Below are positions 43,257-52,199 of a stretch of 64,000 bases of DNA, piece by piece. The number at the start of each line of letters is the position of its first letter. Positions within the stretch are counted from its first letter, which is position 1. The notes below the pieces were generated by a model. The model searched no databases, had not been told where the DNA came from, and saw only the letters and a program-made list of their open reading frames with translations. The translations under genes and the position numbers were made by a program. Source of the stretch: Virgibacillus doumboii (GTDB taxonomy: Bacteria; Bacillota; Bacilli; Bacillales; Amphibacillaceae); NCBI RefSeq assembly GCF_902806455.1, contig NZ_CADCWQ010000002.1:372001-436000 (forward strand), read 5' to 3'.

Positions 43257-43707
43257 CTGCTTGACCTCCTATAGCCAGTCTATTTTTGATTGCCGCCACA
43301 TATTTTCGTGTAATATACTCTTTATTGCCGGAGTGGAAGTAGACACAGAGGTTTCCGTTAAATGACAATTCGAAGCGCTCAATTTGGTTCAGATTGCCGA
43401 TAACTGATTTGGAAAACCGCATGAATTCGTAGGGAGCTAAAATATCTTCTATCTCATAAAGTTTCATTCTTATCTCCACATTTCGATTTCCAATGCACGC
43501 AAAAACTCTCCTTTTCTCGGCGTACACGAATTCAATCGTTTTTGGATCAAGCAGTATGGTTTGATCGACTTCAACCCCAAATAGCCGCTGCCGGTTTTTT
43601 CGCTTAATAATAGCAACGATTTCTTCCAGCTCCTCTGACCATTCATTCGTCTGAATGGTGATGGACGGCTCTGTATTTTTTTCGTCAATATCGATGTTTA
43701 CTTTCAT
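43246..43707 (-). CDS. LytTR DNA-binding response protein
   Basis: The protein of about 153 residues has a short strand-rich N-terminal part (KVNIDIDEKNTEPSITIQ) and a LytTR domain (about residues 55-148): VEVDQTILLDPKTIEFVYAE, KLYEIEDILAPYEFMRFSKS and NLNQIERFELSFNG. It has no receiver domain. Such LytTR-DUF3021 pairs control adjacent ABC exporters. ATG 43707 lies 7 bp after GGGGG. Confidence 0.88.
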   Translation of the reverse strand: MKVNIDIDEKNTEPSITIQTNEWSEELEEIVAIIKRKNRQRLFGVEVDQTILLDPKTIEFVYAEKRRVFACIGNRNVEIRMKLYEIEDILAPYEFMRFSKSVIGNLNQIERFELSFNGNLCVYFHSGNKEYITRKYVAAIKNRLAIGGQADDH

Positions 43708-43727
43708 CATCAATCCCCCAAGCGTAA

Positions 43728-44474
43728 CTATCCCTTTGCCCGCTTTAAGAAGTTCGGGTAATATAAAAGTGCTGCTATAAATCCGGCCAGGCCAAATCCC
43801 AAAAGAATAAGTGATGTCTGTAAAAGGTCTGTATATCCAATCGTTCCTGCCATTGCATTTTGAAAAGCCTGGTGTGCCCAGTATTGTGGCAGAAAACGGC
43901 TGATTATCTGCAGGATATCCGGCATCATGTCCACCGGCATCCAGAGTCCGCCAAGCATCGCGCCACCCAGCGCTATAATCTGTGTCAGGGCAATCCCCAT
44001 GTTATTTGTTTTGACAATGACGGCAAGTGCCAATCCTAATCCCGTCACCGAGAAAGTCAGTATTGCTGACAAAATCAGCAAATGCACGGGCTGCTCCAGC
44101 GGAATATTATAAACAAGTTTTCCAAACAACAGCAGTATTACAATCTGTATAAACACAATATACATGTAAGACAGCCATTTTCCCAGTAAATATAAATACG
44201 GGGAAAGCGGTGTGCTGGCGATTCTGGCAACCATGCCAATATTCCGGTCCTTAATAAAGGATTCTGTCATGGCTATCATAATAAAGAAAACAAACATGAT
44301 TGTATACCCCGGGACAATCGACAATATGATTTGTCTGCTTGCTGTCTCGTCTGCCCCGAAAGTGAATACAGAGATAAACAAAATGGTAAAAATGATTGGC
44401 AGAATCAGTGTCCAGAATAAAAGCCCCCAATCCTGAAGATTTTTCTTTAATTCCAAATTGATCATGGCATTCAT
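43728..44474 (-). CDS. ABC-2 type permease
   Basis: The 248-residue protein has six membrane helices and the ABC-2 layout, including LLGKWLSYMYIVFIQIVILL and IALGGAMLGGLWMPVDMMPD, the family's conserved glycine/proline segment. It forms an exporter with the preceding ATPase. ATG 44474 lies 8 bp after AAGGAGG. Confidence 0.88.
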   Translation of the reverse strand: MNAMINLELKKNLQDWGLLFWTLILPIIFTILFISVFTFGADETASRQIILSIVPGYTIMFVFFIMIAMTESFIKDRNIGMVARIASTPLSPYLYLLGKWLSYMYIVFIQIVILLLFGKLVYNIPLEQPVHLLILSAILTFSVTGLGLALAVIVKTNNMGIALTQIIALGGAMLGGLWMPVDMMPDILQIISRFLPQYWAHQAFQNAMAGTIGYTDLLQTSLILLGFGLAGFIAALLYYPNFLKRAKG

Positions 44475-44496
44475 TTATAGTTCCTCCTTTATTTGT

Positions 44497-45387
44497 TTAA
44501 TCTCTCAGCTGCGTCCCTGTCAACGAAAAGAAAACATCCTCGAGCCGTGGTTTAACAAGTTCCAGCCGGTCCGGTTCTCTGTTATTGTTCCTGCAGAAGC
44601 TGAGGACTTTTTCCATGGCGGTAAGCGGATCGCCGGTTGTAATTACATGACCGCCGCTCTTGTTTGTGACCGAACCATACTGCCCGATATCATCAGGCAG
44701 ACTGTTTTGCCCCATAACATAAACGGAAGGGACAGCATGTTTTTGCAGTAAACTGTCGATTGAGCCGTATTCAACAATTTGACCATGATCGATAAAGGCT
44801 GCCTCATCACAGAGCTGTTCGATTTCCTCCATATAATGGCTGGCATAGATGATCGTACAGCCATCGTGTTTTAATTGTTCAATCATTTGGAAAATATAAT
44901 GACGCGATTGCGGGTCGATCCCTACTGTCGGTTCATCCATAATGATCAGATTCGGTTTGTGCATGATCGCACAGCCAATATTTAATCGCCGCTTCATGCC
45001 TCCCGAAAACGTCTGCACCCTATCTTTTCCACGTTCTGTCAAACCAATGTCGGATAAAACCTCGGTTCCACGTTTTTTTAACGATTTACCGCGTAAGCCA
45101 TAAAGTTTTCCGAAAAAATATAAGTTATCAAGTGCCGTAACCGTTTCCTCCAGGGAAATCTCCTGAGGGACATAACCTATCCCAAGTTTGTTGTGGGAAA
45201 ATTGAATCGTACCATCATAATCGTTAATAATTGATGCGATAATTTTAATCAATGTTGATTTGCCGGCTCCATTTGGACCAACGAGACCATAACAGATTCC
45301 TCCTGAAATGGTCAGTGAGACATTTTTTAACGCATGATCATCAGCATAGTATTTATCAATATTTGTAATGGTGAGCACCACTGACAC
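44497..45387 (-). CDS. ABC transporter ATPase (drug/bacteriocin-export type)
   Basis: The 296-residue ATPase has Walker A GLVGPNGAGKSTLIKI, signature TFSGGMKRRLNIGCAI, Walker B LIIMDEPTVGIDPQ and the switch His in YASHYMEEIE. A C-terminal tail of about 80 residues is typical of DrrA/CcmA-like exporters. It heads the operon with the ABC-2 permease, LytTR and DUF3021. The start is GTG, with two alternatives within 9 bp. Confidence 0.88.
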   Translation of the reverse strand: MSVVLTITNIDKYYADDHALKNVSLTISGGICYGLVGPNGAGKSTLIKIIASIINDYDGTIQFSHNKLGIGYVPQEISLEETVTALDNLYFFGKLYGLRGKSLKKRGTEVLSDIGLTERGKDRVQTFSGGMKRRLNIGCAIMHKPNLIIMDEPTVGIDPQSRHYIFQMIEQLKHDGCTIIYASHYMEEIEQLCDEAAFIDHGQIVEYGSIDSLLQKHAVPSVYVMGQNSLPDDIGQYGSVTNKSGGHVITTGDPLTAMEKVLSFCRNNNREPDRLELVKPRLEDVFFSLTGTQLRD

Positions 45388-45493
45388 CCGCCTTTCCCTG
45401 TTTATTTGATTATGACAAAGAACGGCTTAGATGATAGTAAAAAATGTATAACACGTTTGATTTTCTGATTGACATGGCAGAAAACATGTATGT

Positions 45494-45526
45494 AAAAAAA
45501 CATCACCCAAATTGAGTGATGTTTTT
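45494..45526 (-). terminator. Hairpin terminator upstream of the ABC operon
   Basis: AAAAACATCAC / GTGATGTTTTT around a 9-base loop has a T-run on either strand. Both neighbours are on the reverse strand, so it probably ends a transcript from the yueI side. Confidence 0.7.
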
Positions 45527-45602
45527 CGAAGGCTGTATTCGTACAAAAGGAGATATATTATGAACTAAGTTTTTGAGAGTTATCAACTAGTGAGGTTTCC
45601 AT

Positions 45603-45743
45603 GCTCCGCAAATGGAATATACTCGCTTTCCCATTCTTTTTCGCCGAAACAGCATTCCTCAAGATGGTTTCTAACCCATTATTTGCATGAATTGAGGGAT
45701 CACCCAAATGACGAGCGCAACAGTGTATTTCCGCAGCGGCGGC
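45603..45743. repeat. Degenerate copy of the 8.4-kb intergenic repeat
   Basis: GGAATATACTCGCTTTCC (45614-45631) and GTGTATTTCCGCAGCGG (45723-45739) repeat the outer words of copies A and B in inverted orientation, but the interior between them has diverged. The gap 45527-45842 contains no supportable gene. Confidence 0.55.
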
Positions 45744-45842
45744 CTAACACGTTACTTCGCGGTTTATATCAATAGTGAGGTTAAGAAGCAACAAAATTTA
45801 CGAAAAATGGGTCTTTACAAAGTATATGAAGAATACCAGCTA

Positions 45843-46289
45843 CTAAGTAAACCACTGCTTTATTTTGCCAAAGATAGTTTCTCTTTCAGTGTTTTTGTCG
45901 GCTTTTTCATCTGCAACTAATTCGTCATCGACAAATATATTCTCCTTATCAATTGCATAATCATACGTTAAGACCGCACCAATGTCAGTATCGCTATCTT
46001 CATTTGTAACAACTGTATATGGGATATTGTATTTTTTGGCCAGTGCTTTTTCCTCTTTTAAAAATTTTGACGAGACATGGCCGTTAATCAGTAATTTGGC
46101 ATCTTTATTTGCTTTCATTGCTTCATCAAGTTTCCTGATACCTTTATCTGTCATCACCTGGCCCTTTGACAGTGCAATGACAATCCGCTCTCTGATTGTA
46201 CCTAAAAATTTTTTGCGTTCAGACCTTTTCGTTTGTTTCGCACCATAAATTCCTTCCGTAAGATAATCCTCTACATTTTTCTTCCCCAT
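45843..46289 (-). CDS. yueI: YueI-family protein (DUF1694)
   Basis: The 148-residue cytoplasmic protein has VEDYLTEGIYGAKQTKRSER, then FLGTIRERIVIALSKGQV and KLLINGHVSSKFLKEEKALA, characteristic of YueI. Function is unknown in the family. ATG 46289 follows a modest SD (GAGGTGC). Confidence 0.88.
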   Translation of the reverse strand: MGKKNVEDYLTEGIYGAKQTKRSERKKFLGTIRERIVIALSKGQVMTDKGIRKLDEAMKANKDAKLLINGHVSSKFLKEEKALAKKYNIPYTVVTNEDSDTDIGAVLTYDYAIDKENIFVDDELVADEKADKNTERETIFGKIKQWFT

Positions 46290-46360
46290 TCAAGCACCTC
46301 AATTTATTGTTTATTTCAATTCTACATGATTCTCAGCCAATATTCATGCAGACCATAGTG

Positions 46361-46389
46361 AAAAAGTGCCCCGAATGACGGGGCACTTA
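46361..46389 (-). terminator. Terminator after yfhD
   Basis: AAGTGCCCCG / CGGGGCACTT with a 5-base loop is followed on the reverse strand by TTTC. Confidence 0.85.
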
Positions 46390-46394
46390 CATGA

Positions 46395-46571
46395 TTAATC
46401 CTTTTTAGCTCGCTTATCAGCGGCTCTGCTTCTTGCCTGAGCCTCTTTATCATCGTGATCAGCAAATTCCTCGGAAAACTCAATGTCACGGCCATCCGAT
46501 TTCTGTTTTTTTGGAGTTTGCGCCAATCGGCTTCTGCCTCGTCGACTGGTTTTGTGTTCATCTCTGCCCAT
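46395..46571 (-). CDS. yfhD: YfhD-family small protein
   Basis: The 58-residue, highly charged protein begins MGRDEHKTSRRGRSRL and has DIEFSEEFADHDDKEAQARS, the YfhD pattern. YfhD-type proteins are small and often sporulation-linked, with unknown role. ATG 46571 lies 5 bp after GAGGTGG. Confidence 0.75.
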   Translation of the reverse strand: MGRDEHKTSRRGRSRLAQTPKKQKSDGRDIEFSEEFADHDDKEAQARSRAADKRAKKD

Positions 46572-46659
46572 AGTATCCACCTCAATTTTGTAGTTTCATG
46601 GATAGTATGTGCAGTTGGATGTTTTTCTAAAAGTGCACACTTTCAAATCGACTGACAAA

Positions 46660-46715
46660 AAACGACAAAAACCGGGAAGTGACAGGCACCCTCTAGCCAC
46701 AGGCACCCTCTAGCC
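46660..46715 (-). repeat. GGTGCCTGTCAC header copy with a 17-bp tandem duplication
   Basis: On the reverse strand the header GGTGCCTGTCACTTCCCGG and TTTTGTCG follow the AIM24 stop directly. ACAGGCACCCTCTAGCC occurs twice back to back on the forward strand (46682-46698 and 46699-46715). No CGCCGAAGTT units follow, so this is a header-only member of the dispersed family. Confidence 0.65.
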
Positions 46716-47509
46716 TATTTTCCACCGAAAAGATTATATAATCCGTCTGCAACACTGCCTTCTCCTTTATTTTTACCGCCTTCCTGAGGCGCGGAAGCAA
46801 ATACGCGGCTTGCCAGGCGGCTGAATGGAAGTGACTGAATCCATACGGAACCCGGTCCGCGCAAAGTTGCAAAGAACAAACCTTCTCCGCCAAACAGCGC
46901 TGTTTTTACGCCACCGACAAATTCTACGTTGTAGTCAATATTGCCAGTCATTGCTACAAGACAACCGGTATCAACCTTTAATGTTTCTCCAGGTTGAAGT
47001 TCTTTTTTATGAATCGTTCCACCGGCATGAACAAAAGCCATTCCGTCGCCTTCCAGCTTTTGCATGATAAAACCTTCACCACCGAAGAATCCTGCGCCGA
47101 CTTTTCTCTGAAATTCAATGCCCACTGAGACACCTTTTGCGGCAGCGAGAAATGCGTCCTTTTGACAAATTAATTTTCCATCGATTTCGCTCAAGTCCAT
47201 TGGAATTATTTTACCGGGATATGGTGAGGCAAAAGATACGTGTTTTTTACCGTTTCCTTCATTTGTGAAAGTGGTCATGAACAGACTTTCCCCGGTAATA
47301 ACCCGTTTCCCCGCTCCAAGAAGTTTGCCCATGATGCCGCTGCCCTGGTTTGATGACCCGTCGCCAAAGATGGTTTCCATTCGAATATGTTCATCCATCA
47401 TCATTAAACTGCCTGCTTCAGCGATTACGGTCTCCTGAGGATCAAGTTCCACCTCGACAAACTGCATATCATCCCCGTGTAATTCATAATCAATTTCGTG
47501 ATTATTCAA
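46715..47509 (-). CDS. AIM24/TIGR00266-family protein
   Basis: The 264-residue protein is the tryptophan-RNA-binding-attenuator-fold AIM24 type. It has [20 protein letters not shown] at the start, [20 protein letters not shown] near 220 and a Gly-rich middle ([19 protein letters not shown]). The C-terminus ends LYNLFGGK. Bacterial members are unassigned. Its stop codon touches the 17-bp tandem repeat. Confidence 0.88.
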   Translation of the reverse strand: MNNHEIDYELHGDDMQFVEVELDPQETVIAEAGSLMMMDEHIRMETIFGDGSSNQGSGIMGKLLGAGKRVITGESLFMTTFTNEGNGKKHVSFASPYPGKIIPMDLSEIDGKLICQKDAFLAAAKGVSVGIEFQRKVGAGFFGGEGFIMQKLEGDGMAFVHAGGTIHKKELQPGETLKVDTGCLVAMTGNIDYNVEFVGGVKTALFGGEGLFFATLRGPGSVWIQSLPFSRLASRVFASAPQEGGKNKGEGSVADGLYNLFGGK

Positions 47510-47604
47510 TTTTTCCCAGCCCCTTTTGAGTTTAATAATAATTAATACGTAGAAATTCGAAAATAGATTCGAATATCCTGCAAATAATTATAGGCTTTTT
47601 TTCA

Positions 47605-47631
47605 TATACTAAAAAAGTATACTAGAGTATA
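47605..47631. promoter_or_regulatory. Candidate operator before aconitase
   Basis: TATACT-N5-AGTATA forms an inverted repeat, followed 3 bp later by a further GAGTATA half-site. It is 33 bp upstream of the start codon, so a bound protein could block transcription or initiation. The regulator is unknown. Confidence 0.45.
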
Positions 47632-47663
47632 AAAAATTATGAATTGTGATTAGGAGGAATTCC

Positions 47664-49613
47664 ATGCCGTTGAATATTACACAGAAGCTCATAAAAGATC
47701 ACCTTGTAGCCGGTGAAATGGAAGCAGGGGAAGAAATTGGGCTGAAAATTGATCAGACATTGACCCAGGATGCTACAGGGACTTTAGTCATGCTGGAGCT
47801 TGAAGCGATGGAGCTGGACCGTGCAAAGACGGAAGCATCCGCTCAGTATGTCGACCATAATCTAATCCAGGTGGATAGTAAAAACCCGGATGACCATCTG
47901 TTTTTACAAAGTGCTACACAACGGTTTGGGCTGTATTACAGCCGTCCCGGAAACGGTGTTAGCCACCCTGTACATATGCAGCGGCTAGCTAAGCCTGGTA
48001 AAACATTACTTGGTTCGGACAGTCACACATGTGCTAATGGCTGTATGGGAATGCTTGCGATGGGAGCCGGCGGGATTGATGTAGCCCTGGCAATTGCGGG
48101 TGAGCCATTTTATGTCAAAATGCCTAAAGTGTGGGGCATAAAATTAACAGGAAAATTACCAGATTGGGTAAGTGCAAAGGACGTCATTTTGGAATTGCTT
48201 CGCCGGCATGATGTCAAAGGCGGTGTAGGAAAAGTTATCGAATACTTTGGTCCTGGACTGAAGGAACTAAGTGCAATGGACCGACATGTCATCGCGAACA
48301 AGGGTGCTGAGCTCGGGGCAACAGGTACCGTTTTCCCTTCTGACAAGGAAATTAAGCGTTTCTTAAAGACGCAGGATCGGGAAGATGATTGGATTGAACT
48401 GGAAGCAGATAAGGATGCGACCTATGATATTTATGAAGAAATCGACTTGTCCGAATTAGAACCGCTTGTTGCAAAACCTTCAAGTCCAGGCAATGTTGTT
48501 TCGGTTACAGAACTGGTCGGAACACCAATTTACCAGTCATACATCGGATCTTCAGCAAACCCCGGATACCGCGACTTTGCTGTAGCTGCAGAAATTGTTC
48601 ATAATAAGCAGGTAGCGGATGGGGTCTCGCTTGATATTAACCCTACTTCCAGGCAGATGCTGACGGATCTGGTAAAAGAAAGTCATATTGCAAGTCTGCT
48701 GCAGGCCGGCGCAAGAATGCACCAGGCCGGATGTAACGGCTGTATTGGAATGGGCCAGGCTCCGGCGACAGGGAGAAACAGTCTGCGTACTACGCCGAGG
48801 AACTTTCCAGGCAGGTCCGGTACGAAAGAAGACAGTGTGTTTCTAAGCAGTCCGGAAACAGCAGCGGCATCAGCCTTGAAAGGGGAAATCACGGATCCGC
48901 GGTCACTTGATATGGACTATCCCGTGGTAAAAGAACCAAAAAGTCCAACCATCGATATAAACCTGTTGGATACGCCATTGCCTTATGAGCAAGCTAAGAA
49001 TGTGAAATTACAAAAAGGGCCAAATATTGCATCCATTCCCAAAATGGATGAACTGCCTGATAGCCTGGAACTTCCGGTTCTTTTGAAGATGGGAGATAAC
49101 ATTTCAACAGATGAAATATTGGCCGGCGGGGCCCGTGTACTGCCTTTCCGGAGCAATCTTCCGGAAATAAGTAAGTTTACTTTTGAGATAATCGATGAAA
49201 CGTATTATAAGCGTGGAAAAGAAACAGTGGATAAGGGAGGACATGCGGTTGTCGGCGGATTCAACTATGGTCAGGGGTCAAGTCGTGAGCATGCTGCACT
49301 TGCACCAAGATATTTGGGTTTGCGTATAGCGCTTGTTAAGGATTTCGCCAGGATTCACTGGCAAAATCTGGTCAACTTTGGGGTACTCCCGTTAACATTT
49401 GCGAATGAAGAGGACTATGACTTACTTTCATCAGGTGATGTATTGGAATTGACTGACTTAAGAAATAAGATTCAACAGACTAATGAATTCACGATAAAAG
49501 TAAAAGATAAGGATCAGGAAATAAAGGTTAATCACGCTCTTTCGGAACGTCAAATTGAGATTATGCTGAAGGGCGGTATTATCAACTGGGTAAAAGATAA
49601 GCAATACAGTTAA
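47664..49613 (+). CDS. Aconitate hydratase, short (about 650-residue) type
   Basis: This [4Fe-4S] enzyme interconverts citrate and isocitrate. SDSHTCANGCMGMLAMGAGG near residue 113 and the paired cysteines of GCNGCIGMGQAPATG near 360 are cluster ligands. The C-terminal swivel domain has GDNISTDEILAGGARVLPFR and GSSREHAALAPRYLGLR. At 649 residues it is shorter than B. subtilis CitB (about 909) and belongs to the putative-aconitase group seen in clostridia and some bacilli. The start is ATG 47664 after TAGGAGG. Confidence 0.9.
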   Translation: MPLNITQKLIKDHLVAGEMEAGEEIGLKIDQTLTQDATGTLVMLELEAMELDRAKTEASAQYVDHNLIQVDSKNPDDHLFLQSATQRFGLYYSRPGNGVSHPVHMQRLAKPGKTLLGSDSHTCANGCMGMLAMGAGGIDVALAIAGEPFYVKMPKVWGIKLTGKLPDWVSAKDVILELLRRHDVKGGVGKVIEYFGPGLKELSAMDRHVIANKGAELGATGTVFPSDKEIKRFLKTQDREDDWIELEADKDATYDIYEEIDLSELEPLVAKPSSPGNVVSVTELVGTPIYQSYIGSSANPGYRDFAVAAEIVHNKQVADGVSLDINPTSRQMLTDLVKESHIASLLQAGARMHQAGCNGCIGMGQAPATGRNSLRTTPRNFPGRSGTKEDSVFLSSPETAAASALKGEITDPRSLDMDYPVVKEPKSPTIDINLLDTPLPYEQAKNVKLQKGPNIASIPKMDELPDSLELPVLLKMGDNISTDEILAGGARVLPFRSNLPEISKFTFEIIDETYYKRGKETVDKGGHAVVGGFNYGQGSSREHAALAPRYLGLRIALVKDFARIHWQNLVNFGVLPLTFANEEDYDLLSSGDVLELTDLRNKIQQTNEFTIKVKDKDQEIKVNHALSERQIEIMLKGGIINWVKDKQYS

Positions 49614-49642
49614 AAGATTAAACAATAATGGAGGATGAAATG

Positions 49643-49816
49643 ATGGACAGAGAAACTACCTGTAAAGCATGTCAGGGTGACGGAATGCTTTCAGATGACG
49701 AAGGCTGGCAATATCAGTGCAGTGTTTGTAATGGTGCAGGAGTATATGACGCGACCAACCATTCCAGGTCGGCCAGAGTAATGGAAGTGGATGAAATGAA
49801 TCGGCTGCTGGATTAA
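49643..49816 (+). CDS. Small CxxC zinc-binding protein
   Basis: The 57-residue product has TCKACQGDGML and QCSVCNGAGVY, two CxxCxGxG motifs as in the DnaJ cysteine-rich domain, so it probably binds one Zn2+. It lies 30 bp after the aconitase stop, perhaps in the same transcript. SD GGAGG stands 8 bp before ATG 49643. Confidence 0.65.
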   Translation: MDRETTCKACQGDGMLSDDEGWQYQCSVCNGAGVYDATNHSRSARVMEVDEMNRLLD

Positions 49817-49818
49817 GG

Positions 49819-49961
49819 GGGGTGCCTGTCACTTCCCGAATTTTGTCAAAAGAAAACTACCTGTTTGCATAGTTGCAAACAGGTAGTTTTCTTCTATAAT
49901 ATTTTAAATCGCCGAAGTTTACTGTGTTTTCGCCGAAGTTTGTATTAAAATCGCCGAAGTC
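49819..49961 (+). repeat. 21-bp-period repeat element, copy 3 (three units)
   Basis: The header GGGTGCCTGTCACTTCCCGA and ATTTTGTC begin right after the small CxxC gene. CGCCGAAGTT units start at 49910, 49931 and 49952, spaced 21 and 21 bp. A strong hairpin (49852-49891) lies between header and units. Confidence 0.75.
49852..49891. terminator. Perfect 17-bp hairpin inside repeat copy 3
   Basis: GAAAACTACCTGTTTGC / GCAAACAGGTAGTTTTC encloses a six-base loop. TTCTATAAT follows. It is probably a bidirectional terminator for the aconitase side and the converging coat gene. Confidence 0.75.
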
Positions 49962-49987
49962 AGGACGTTGCGATTAAGCCTGCATTT

Positions 49988-50602
49988 TTAATGCGGCATA
50001 GTACCCTGGCTGGGTGCATAACTGTTCTGGAAAGCCTGCATGTCCTGTTGTTTTAATTGAGGAACCTGATAATATTGATTTTTATTCTGGTATAAGAATA
50101 CTTCATATGCCATTTCGACTAAATTCGGAACACTGTCTGCCATCATGCGGCGCATTACCGGGTTTGTCATTTCTGTTGCTGCCATTGTAAATGCGGACGC
50201 ATTTGCTTTTAATGATCCAAGCATGAATCCGGAAATGCACTGGTCGTTAATTTCTGACACAGATTGACTTGGTGTTTTTGGCTGTGATGGGGGTTGCATC
50301 CCGTAAGTGACATTATTGTTCTGATCCATTTTGTAGGATTGTGTTGGCACTGCAGGGTCCTGGCCGGATTTCAGTGTGTCCACCATTGAATTGTATAGCT
50401 GATTGCAAAAGGCCCGGTGTTTTTGTGACATTGTCATTAATTCCGGGTCCTGGATATGCTGTTCATACAATAAGCATTGTTCCATCGCGCCGACCAGTCC
50501 GGATATTGCTTCATGGGCATCAAACATATCATGCCCGCCATAATTTTGTTGCGGCTGCATTTGCGGTGATGCTTGCATGTTTTGTTGTTGCTGATTTTCC
50601 AT
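49988..50602 (-). CDS. Spore coat protein, CotF-like
   Basis: The 204-residue protein has a Gln/Met-rich N-terminus (MENQQQQNMQASPQMQPQQN), then two four-helix-type segments: HEAISGLVGAMEQCLLYEQH and INDQCISGFMLGSLKANASA. Between them is a disordered Pro/Gln linker, and a Gln-rich tail follows. This matches coat protein F-like members of Bacillaceae. The start ATG 50602 has GGAGG about 8 bp upstream. Confidence 0.8.
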   Translation of the reverse strand: MENQQQQNMQASPQMQPQQNYGGHDMFDAHEAISGLVGAMEQCLLYEQHIQDPELMTMSQKHRAFCNQLYNSMVDTLKSGQDPAVPTQSYKMDQNNNVTYGMQPPSQPKTPSQSVSEINDQCISGFMLGSLKANASAFTMAATEMTNPVMRRMMADSVPNLVEMAYEVFLYQNKNQYYQVPQLKQQDMQAFQNSYAPSQGTMPH

Positions 50603-50755
50603 CTAATTAACCTCCTTCGTGTATTCCTTATTATTTTGAGCTTAAAAATACGCTAGTATGTAACGAAATAATTGCTAAAACTGTTAAGAAAAAATAATTG
50701 AAACATTATTGGTTATTTTTCGTATCACTGTTGAAAAGTACTTAGGAGGATTCCA

Positions 50756-52051
50756 GTGAAAAAATGGTTAGGAATTATATTATTAATGATAATAACTTTA
50801 ATTGTTGTTGCGGGCTGCGATGACGAAAAAAAGGATACCAAAAATAAGTATGAAAAAGACTTCACGGGAAAGTGGACAGGATCAATCGAGATACCTAATC
50901 AGCCACTTGACTTTATCGTAAACCTGAAAAAGAATGACGAGTGGAGCGGAACCATCAGCATTCCAATTCAGGGTGTTAAGGATTTTCCGCTTTCATCTGT
51001 CACGGTTAATAACCAGGATGTAGCTTTCTTTATGAAAATTCAAGGACAGCAGATTTCGTTTGATGGCAAACTGAAGGAGAACACAATTGAAGGAACGTTT
51101 AGTCAGCAAGGTCAATCATTTCCGTTTGAATTGACAAAAGGGAAACTATCAACAGAGGAATCCGGCGAGTTTTTAAGCATCGAAACGGATAAGGGAACAC
51201 TATATGGTGAGGTGGAGAAGCCGGATGGTGAAGGGCCATTTCCGATTATGATCATCATTCCGGGGTCCGGGCCGACTGATCGTGATGGAAACACTGCTGC
51301 CGGGGAAAATAATAGCCTGAAGCTTTTAGCAGAAGGTTTGGCTGAGCATGGCATTGCCAGCGTGCGTTACGATAAACGAGGGGTTGGTAAAAACCTGGAA
51401 GCGGCTATTCCTGAAAACGAATTGAGTTTCGATCAATTTGTTAAAGATGCGACGGCCTGGGTGGAACTGTTGCAACAGAAAGATGCCTATTCAAAAATCG
51501 GGATTATCGGGCACAGCCAGGGTTCGCTGGTTGGGATGCTTGCTGCTCAGCAAGGTGAAGTGGATGCATTTATATCACTTGCAGGGGCCGGCCGTTCAAT
51601 TGATCAGGTGCTATATGACCAATTGAAATCCCAATTGTCAGATGAATTATTAAAAGAAAGCCGGGGGATCATTGAAAAAATAAAACACGGTGAACAGGTT
51701 GATGATGTAAGTCAACAGCTTCAAAGTGTGTTTCGTCCATCCGTACAGGCATTTTTGACGTCATGGACGCAGTTTGACCCTGCAGTGGAAATAGCTAAAC
51801 TGGATATTCCGAGCTTAATTGTAAATGGGGATAACGACCTTCAGGTTCCAGTAAGTGAGGCAAAAATACTCCACAAAGCCAATCCGGATGCTGAACTGCT
51901 GCTTATCGATAAAATGAATCACGTATTAAAAGAAGCTCCCGAAGACAGACAGGGAAACATGGAAACATACAGTAACCCTGATCTGCCTTTGGCAAAAGGG
52001 CTAATGGATGGATTAACGAATTTTTTAGAAGAGCATGAATTTGTAAAATAA
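50756..52051 (+). CDS. Lipoprotein alpha/beta hydrolase
   Basis: The 431-residue secreted hydrolase has a lipobox IVVAGCDDEK after a hydrophobic N-terminus. Residues 35-125 form a strand-rich domain with WTGSIEIPNQPLDFIVNLKK. The hydrolase domain has IIPGSGPTDRDGN, VRYDKRGVGKN, IGIIGHSQGSLVGMLAAQQG with the nucleophile Ser, IPSLIVNGDNDLQVPVSEAK with the Asp, and MNHVLKEAPED with the His. It would act on esters or peptides at the cell surface. The start is GTG 50756 after AGGAGG. Confidence 0.87.
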   Translation: MKKWLGIILLMIITLIVVAGCDDEKKDTKNKYEKDFTGKWTGSIEIPNQPLDFIVNLKKNDEWSGTISIPIQGVKDFPLSSVTVNNQDVAFFMKIQGQQISFDGKLKENTIEGTFSQQGQSFPFELTKGKLSTEESGEFLSIETDKGTLYGEVEKPDGEGPFPIMIIIPGSGPTDRDGNTAAGENNSLKLLAEGLAEHGIASVRYDKRGVGKNLEAAIPENELSFDQFVKDATAWVELLQQKDAYSKIGIIGHSQGSLVGMLAAQQGEVDAFISLAGAGRSIDQVLYDQLKSQLSDELLKESRGIIEKIKHGEQVDDVSQQLQSVFRPSVQAFLTSWTQFDPAVEIAKLDIPSLIVNGDNDLQVPVSEAKILHKANPDAELLLIDKMNHVLKEAPEDRQGNMETYSNPDLPLAKGLMDGLTNFLEEHEFVK

Positions 52052-52072
52052 CCGTTTACTGATTCAGTAAAA

Positions 52073-52107
52073 CTAAATTTCCCTGTGCAGGAATTTCCTT
52101 TTTCAAC
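52073..52107 (+). terminator. Terminator after the lipoprotein hydrolase
   Basis: AAATTTCC / GGAATTT with one bulge around CTGTGCA is followed by CCTTTTTC. Confidence 0.65.
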
Positions 52108-52121
52108 ACCTATTTACAGCG

Positions 52122-52145
52122 ACGAATCGGTTTTTACCGATTCGT
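52122..52145. terminator. Second hairpin
   Basis: ACGAATCGG / CCGATTCGT is a perfect 9-bp stem around TTTTTA. It may be a backup terminator or an operator for the downstream pair. Confidence 0.5.
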
Positions 52146-52199
52146 TAGTTTGAAACGTTTTTTGTATAATGAACAAAATGCTATAAGGTGGGGTTATGG

